This document shows positions 13,487-16,631 of a DNA stretch of 16,631 bases, in pieces; within the stretch, counting starts at the first letter, position 1; the number at the start of each line of letters is the position of its first letter. The DNA is from Methanocorpusculum sp. (lineage in GTDB: Archaea > Halobacteriota > Methanomicrobia > Methanomicrobiales > Methanocorpusculaceae): assembly GCA_030539595.1 (NCBI GenBank), contig JAUNXW010000016.1:1-16631 (forward strand). The letters run 5' to 3'. The position numbers and the translations under genes are program-made. Under the pieces are notes generated by a model. It ran no database searches. It was given only the letters and a program-made list of their open reading frames with translations, and was not told where the DNA came from.

Positions 13487-14013
13487 GCTTCAACCTCCTT
13501 GAAAGCCTCTTCGGCAGCATTGATATTTCTCACATCAGCAAAAGTCTCTGCAATAGATTCCTTGCCTGAACTGCGTGTGAACAAACCGATTTTTGCAAGA
13601 GCTCCGATAACGGGCGTGTTAACGATTGGGCTTCCCGCAACCAAGAGATTTTCTTTCAGCGCGATTCCTGTTAAGTCAGCCTTGTAAACTTTGAACTGTG
13701 GCGGGAATTTTAAATCCTCGTGAGTGTTAATGAAGATTGAACCGCCCTCTTTCAGACCGTCGAGCACGTCTACTGTTTCCATAACAGTCGGGTCGAGGAC
13801 AATAATCATATCGGGTTTCTTAATCTGGGAATAAATTCTTACAGGTGCATCATCAATCCTCACGAAAGAAACAATCGGAGCACCGCGTCTTTCCGCTCCG
13901 TAGAAAGGACAGGCTGTTGCAAATTTACCGTCTTTAACCGCGGCTGCAGCCATCATTCTTGCAGCTGTAACTCCTCCCTGACCTCCTCTTGAGTGAATAC
14001 GAATCTCAAACAT
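13483..14013 (-). CDS. porC: 2-oxoacid:ferredoxin oxidoreductase gamma subunit
   Basis: A 176-aa gamma subunit (also called PorG). The conserved start IRIHSRGGQGGVTAARMMA, the ATACPFYGAERRGAPIVSFVRID segment and LDPTVMETVDVLDGLKEGG are standard for the domain. In the complex it contributes to coenzyme A binding and dimer contacts. Its start overlaps the porA stop by one base (TAATG arrangement at 14013), and its end overlaps porD by four, so all subunits are made in a coupled series. Confidence 0.93.
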   Translation of the reverse strand: MFEIRIHSRGGQGGVTAARMMAAAAVKDGKFATACPFYGAERRGAPIVSFVRIDDAPVRIYSQIKKPDMIIVLDPTVMETVDVLDGLKEGGSIFINTHEDLKFPPQFKVYKADLTGIALKENLLVAGSPIVNTPVIGALAKIGLFTRSSGKESIAETFADVRNINAAEEAFKEVEA

Positions 14014-15140
14014 TATTGTTCCTCCTTGGAAATTCCAAACCAGAACTCTGTTCCAATCTTTCTCGTCTTAACAAACTCAGCAATATCTTCGTAAGTGACT
14101 TCCTGACCGCCTATACCTGCGATAATTTTTGCTATTTTTGTCTGAGGATATCTTGCCTGAATTTCACCGGCAATTACTCCGCCGAAACCAAACGAGTAGT
14201 CTCTGTCGATTACGACAAGCTCTTTGCCGTCAATCTTCATATCAAGCGGGAAAGGTCTCAGCCAACGGATTCTCATAACGCCTGCTTTGATTCCTTCCTT
14301 GCGGAGATTGTCTGCTGCAACTTCCGCTTCTTTTCCCAGAGTTCCCATTGCCACAATTACAACGTCGGCGTCATCACAAAGATATTCTTCAACAGGTGCA
14401 TATTTTCTGCCGAAGCGTTTCGCAAATTCAGCCTCTGTCTCTTCAATGACTTTGCGTGAAGCACGCATTGACTTTTCCATATCGAATCTGAACTGATAGT
14501 GGATTGTCGCGGGGCTCATTGCGCCGTATCCGTGCGGGTCGTTCACATCAATTTTGTGCGGCAAATCAAGCGGCGGGATGAAATCACCGGGCTCTGTCAT
14601 TTCGTAAGGCTGCATAATATGGGATAGAAGGAATCCGTCCATGTTAATCATGACGGGCAATAGGACGTGATTGTCTTCTGCAATTCTGAAAGCCATTAAG
14701 GTTGTATCGTATGCTTCCTGAACTGTCGAAACATAAACCTGAAGCCATCCTGTATCTCTTTGAGAGAGAGCGTCTGAGTGTTCTGCCCAGATGTTCCAGC
14801 CCGGAGCAATTGTTCTGTTGACCTGTCCCATTACAATCGGAAGTCTTGCACCGGCTGCCCAGTGAAGCATTTCGTGCATGTAGAGAAGTCCGTGCGAACT
14901 TGTTGCGGTAAACACACGCGAGCCGGTGATTGATGCACCTATGCAGGCAGTCATTGCCGAGTGCTCGGATTCTACAGGGATATATTTTGTGTTCATCTCG
15001 CCCGCTTCGACGTAGTCCGCGATTGTTTCAATTATTTCTGTCTGAGGTGTAATCGGGTATGCAGCAACAACCAATGGGTCGGCTTTTTTAACAGCCGCCG
15101 CGACCGCTTTGTTTCCGGTAGACATTATTAATTTGCTCAT
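14013..15140 (-). CDS. porA: 2-oxoacid:ferredoxin oxidoreductase alpha subunit
   Basis: A 375-aa alpha subunit. Features: AYPITPQTEIIETIADY (substrate and TPP-side motif), ESEHSAMTACIGASITGSRVFTATSSHGLLYMHEML, and the stretch APGWNIWAEHSDALSQRDTGWLQVY typical of the Por/Vor group. A C-terminal transketolase-like half follows, with VVIVAMGTLGKEA and RIRWLRPFPLD. Pyruvate is the likely substrate, since carbon-fixing methanogens need pyruvate synthase (acetyl-CoA + CO2 + reduced ferredoxin). A 2-oxoisovalerate enzyme cannot be excluded by eye. Its start overlaps the porB stop by four bases (15137-15140). Confidence 0.92.
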   Translation of the reverse strand: MSKLIMSTGNKAVAAAVKKADPLVVAAYPITPQTEIIETIADYVEAGEMNTKYIPVESEHSAMTACIGASITGSRVFTATSSHGLLYMHEMLHWAAGARLPIVMGQVNRTIAPGWNIWAEHSDALSQRDTGWLQVYVSTVQEAYDTTLMAFRIAEDNHVLLPVMINMDGFLLSHIMQPYEMTEPGDFIPPLDLPHKIDVNDPHGYGAMSPATIHYQFRFDMEKSMRASRKVIEETEAEFAKRFGRKYAPVEEYLCDDADVVIVAMGTLGKEAEVAADNLRKEGIKAGVMRIRWLRPFPLDMKIDGKELVVIDRDYSFGFGGVIAGEIQARYPQTKIAKIIAGIGGQEVTYEDIAEFVKTRKIGTEFWFGISKEEQ

Positions 15141-16027
15141 GATAACTCCTCCGACATTTCAAGTTCGGCAGCGATTTTTTTGAGGTTTCTGTCAACGTTT
15201 GCCTGAATCTGTTTGGCTGTTTCGTCATCGACTTTCCTGAATCTTCCCTGCGCTTTTAGGTAATCAATTACCGGCGCGGGCTTTTTCATAGCCGCTTTTG
15301 AAGGTCCGTTGACTGTGAGTTTGTCGTATTCTTTTTCCCAGAGCACCCAGATACCTGATTTGACTGCCATCTTTCCTATTTCAACAGTTTTCTCGGAAGG
15401 TGTTCTCCAGCCAGGAGGACAGGGAGCGAGGATATGAATGAATTTCGGTCCTGGAATTGACAGAGCTTTTTTGACTTTGTTGAAGATGTCCTGCGGGTAT
15501 GAAGCACAGGCTGTTGCCTGATAGGGTAAGTTGTGTGCTTCAATCATTCTGTCGAGGTCTTTCTTGACAACTTTCTTTCCGTTGGGGGTTGTTGTAGTAA
15601 TTGCTCCAAGCGGTGTTGCGCCAGATCTCTGCATTCCTGTGTTTCCGTAGGCTTCGTTGTCGTAACAAATGTAGAGGAAGTCTTCTCCGCGTTCGAGAGC
15701 GCCTGAAAGTGCCTGAATACCGATATCTGCTGTTCCTCCGTCGCCTGCGTAGACAATGACGTTGGTCTTCTGTCCTTTGGCGCGAAGTGCTTCAGACATT
15801 CCCGAAGCGCAGGCTGCGGCTGCTGCGAATGCTATGTTGTACACAGGGATTGTATGGAGCATATACGGGTACACTCCCTGGATTACGCTGTTGCAGCAGG
15901 CAGGGATTACGAGAATCGTGTCTTTGCCGGCTGCTTTCAATATATATCTGAGAGCAAGTAAAGAGCCGCACCCCGCACAGGTGGACGGACACTTTAACAG
16001 CATCTCTTCTTTTGGAATTTCCGTCAT
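15137..16027 (-). CDS. porB: 2-oxoacid:ferredoxin oxidoreductase beta subunit (TPP-binding)
   Basis: A 296-aa catalytic subunit. Cluster ligands C13, C17 and C20 (KCPSTCAGCG), with a later CPPGW cysteine as probable fourth, bind the proximal [4Fe-4S]. The thiamine-diphosphate motif runs from G95-D96-G97 to the CYDNEAYGNTG segment (121-131). It is first in the operon: beta, alpha, gamma, delta. A TATA-like ATTATAAAT on the minus strand (16052-16060) is centred about 29 bases before ATG 16027, so transcription should start near 16030. This favours the inner start (MTEIPKEEM) over ATG 16036, which would add three residues; the longer form remains possible. Neither has a strong Shine-Dalgarno. 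Confidence 0.92.
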   Translation of the reverse strand: MTEIPKEEMLLKCPSTCAGCGSLLALRYILKAAGKDTILVIPACCNSVIQGVYPYMLHTIPVYNIAFAAAAACASGMSEALRAKGQKTNVIVYAGDGGTADIGIQALSGALERGEDFLYICYDNEAYGNTGMQRSGATPLGAITTTTPNGKKVVKKDLDRMIEAHNLPYQATACASYPQDIFNKVKKALSIPGPKFIHILAPCPPGWRTPSEKTVEIGKMAVKSGIWVLWEKEYDKLTVNGPSKAAMKKPAPVIDYLKAQGRFRKVDDETAKQIQANVDRNLKKIAAELEMSEELS

Positions 16028-16051
16028 GAAAACCATACTCTATTTGTCATG

Positions 16052-16060
16052 ATTTATAAT
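16052..16060 (-). promoter_or_regulatory. TATA box of the por operon
   Basis: ATTATAAAT on the minus strand, 25-33 bases before ATG 16027, is the only strong TATA-like element in front of porB. Confidence 0.55.
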
Positions 16061-16113
16061 GAGGCTTTCTTTATGGTGTGCTAAAAGAGCTTGTCCAAAA
16101 ATAATTAAATTCG

Positions 16114-16133
16114 TTAGACAAGATTTAGTCTAA
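16114..16133. repeat. Inverted repeat TTAGAC-N8-GTCTAA
   Basis: Six-base arms in the 140-base gap between the pilin gene and porB. A GAGCTTGTCCAA motif lies at 16087-16098 just to its left in window coordinates. It might form the 3' end of the pilin transcript or be an upstream site for porB; no T-tract is attached. Confidence 0.35.
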
Positions 16134-16177
16134 GTTTTCGGTTACAGTGTGGATTACAGCAGGATGTTAGATTAACT

Positions 16178-16576
16178 TCATGTCTTCCCTATATGTTTTT
16201 GCGCAAGCAGTGTTGTATCCCCTCCGCTCTTATACACAACGGAAACATCACCTACTGCACCATCACACTCCCACTTAAGTCTTGTTCCCGGAGTTAAATC
16301 CACTTTTGGATGAAAATCACTTGTTTTATCCTTATCGTCAACAAGAATTGCATAACTGCCCAATGGCAGAACCGCACCGTTCAGATGACTGATGTAAATA
16401 TATTTGTCCTCCACCAATTCTATTGATAAACCAAGAACAGGCGCTGCGTTCGGAACGGCTGTAAGCCCCATAATTACAGCCAAAGAAATAGCAATTAAAC
16501 CGACAGTCAGACCGACAATAAGAATCATCGCAATAACAGGAGATACACCGTCATCTGACTTGGATGGTGATAGCAT
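16178..16576 (-). CDS. Archaeal type IV pilin (DUF1628 / pilin N-terminal domain)
   Basis: A 132-aa pilin precursor. The N terminus MLSPSKSDDG-VSPVIAMILIVG is a class III signal peptide: cleavage by a prepilin peptidase (EppA/PibD type) is expected between G10 and V11. It is followed by a hydrophobic helix (11-38) that packs in the filament core. The remaining 90 or so residues are a beta-rich head (LSIELVEDKYIYISHLNG, YAILVDDKDKT, GDVSVVYKSGGDTTL). Such pilins build adhesion filaments or surface structures. The gene stands alone; no assembly ATPase or platform gene is in the window. TATA-like TTTATTATAG (about 16602-16611, minus) is suitably placed before ATG 16576. Confidence 0.88.
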   Translation of the reverse strand: MLSPSKSDDGVSPVIAMILIVGLTVGLIAISLAVIMGLTAVPNAAPVLGLSIELVEDKYIYISHLNGAVLPLGSYAILVDDKDKTSDFHPKVDLTPGTRLKWECDGAVGDVSVVYKSGGDTTLLAQKHIGKT

Positions 16577-16631
16577 TAGGTAATTTATATTATCTAATCT
16601 ATAATAAACATTTGGGATTAAAAAAAATTAT

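Noticed and set aside
13989..14459. 156-codon plus-strand frame inside porA
   Set aside because: Antisense to a gene with clear family motifs throughout; the product has no recognisable features.

Overview
The window looks like chromosome from a hydrogen/formate-using methanogenic archaeon, most likely order Methanomicrobiales (a Methanocorpusculum-like organism is my best guess, at genus level only). Supporting signs are an F420-type formate dehydrogenase beta subunit, archaeal-type AspRS, a four-subunit ferredoxin-dependent 2-oxoacid oxidoreductase, an archaeal type IV pilin, TATA-box promoters close to start codons, and T-tract transcript ends.

Layout. (1) 1-2790, plus strand: the 3' end of fdhA, complete fdhB, and a separately promoted fdhC formate channel. 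Together they import formate and oxidise it with reduction of F420. (2) 2884-3627, minus: a cysteine-rich DUF5714-like zinc-ribbon protein. (3) 3905-7079: a stress-like block. An HxlR regulator with extra cysteines is divergent from hcp (hybrid cluster protein with a complete ligand set). Two tandem, translationally coupled iron-sulfur flavoproteins converge on hcp. (4) 7080-8202: a pilin-like membrane protein gene flanked by two inverted copies of a 32-nt repeat, with a 430-bp gene-free stretch after it. (5) 8203-10862, minus: aspS, with residues expected of a non-discriminating AspRS, and a Fic protein with a C-terminal winged helix whose promoter is a perfect 14-bp-arm palindrome. (6) 10929-13209: accessory small genes, namely a lipoprotein with three internal repeats, a two-helix membrane protein, a CysE-like hexapeptide acyltransferase, and a divergent ribbon-helix-helix/coiled-coil protein. 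(7) 13229-16027, minus: a porBACD-type operon (beta, alpha, gamma, delta), probably pyruvate:ferredoxin oxidoreductase. (8) 16178-16576, minus: an archaeal type IV pilin.

The core metabolism is formate oxidation and ferredoxin-dependent carbon assimilation. Around it lie probable oxidative/nitrosative-stress functions (hcp, flavoproteins, HxlR) and surface or accessory genes. No tRNA, rRNA, CRISPR array or transposase gene was seen. Nothing here is an unmistakably new system. The best leads are the Fic promoter palindrome, the cysteine-rich HxlR with a palindrome in front of hcp, the inverted 32-nt repeats, and a short motif (GARNTTGTCCAA) recurring only in gene-free DNA.
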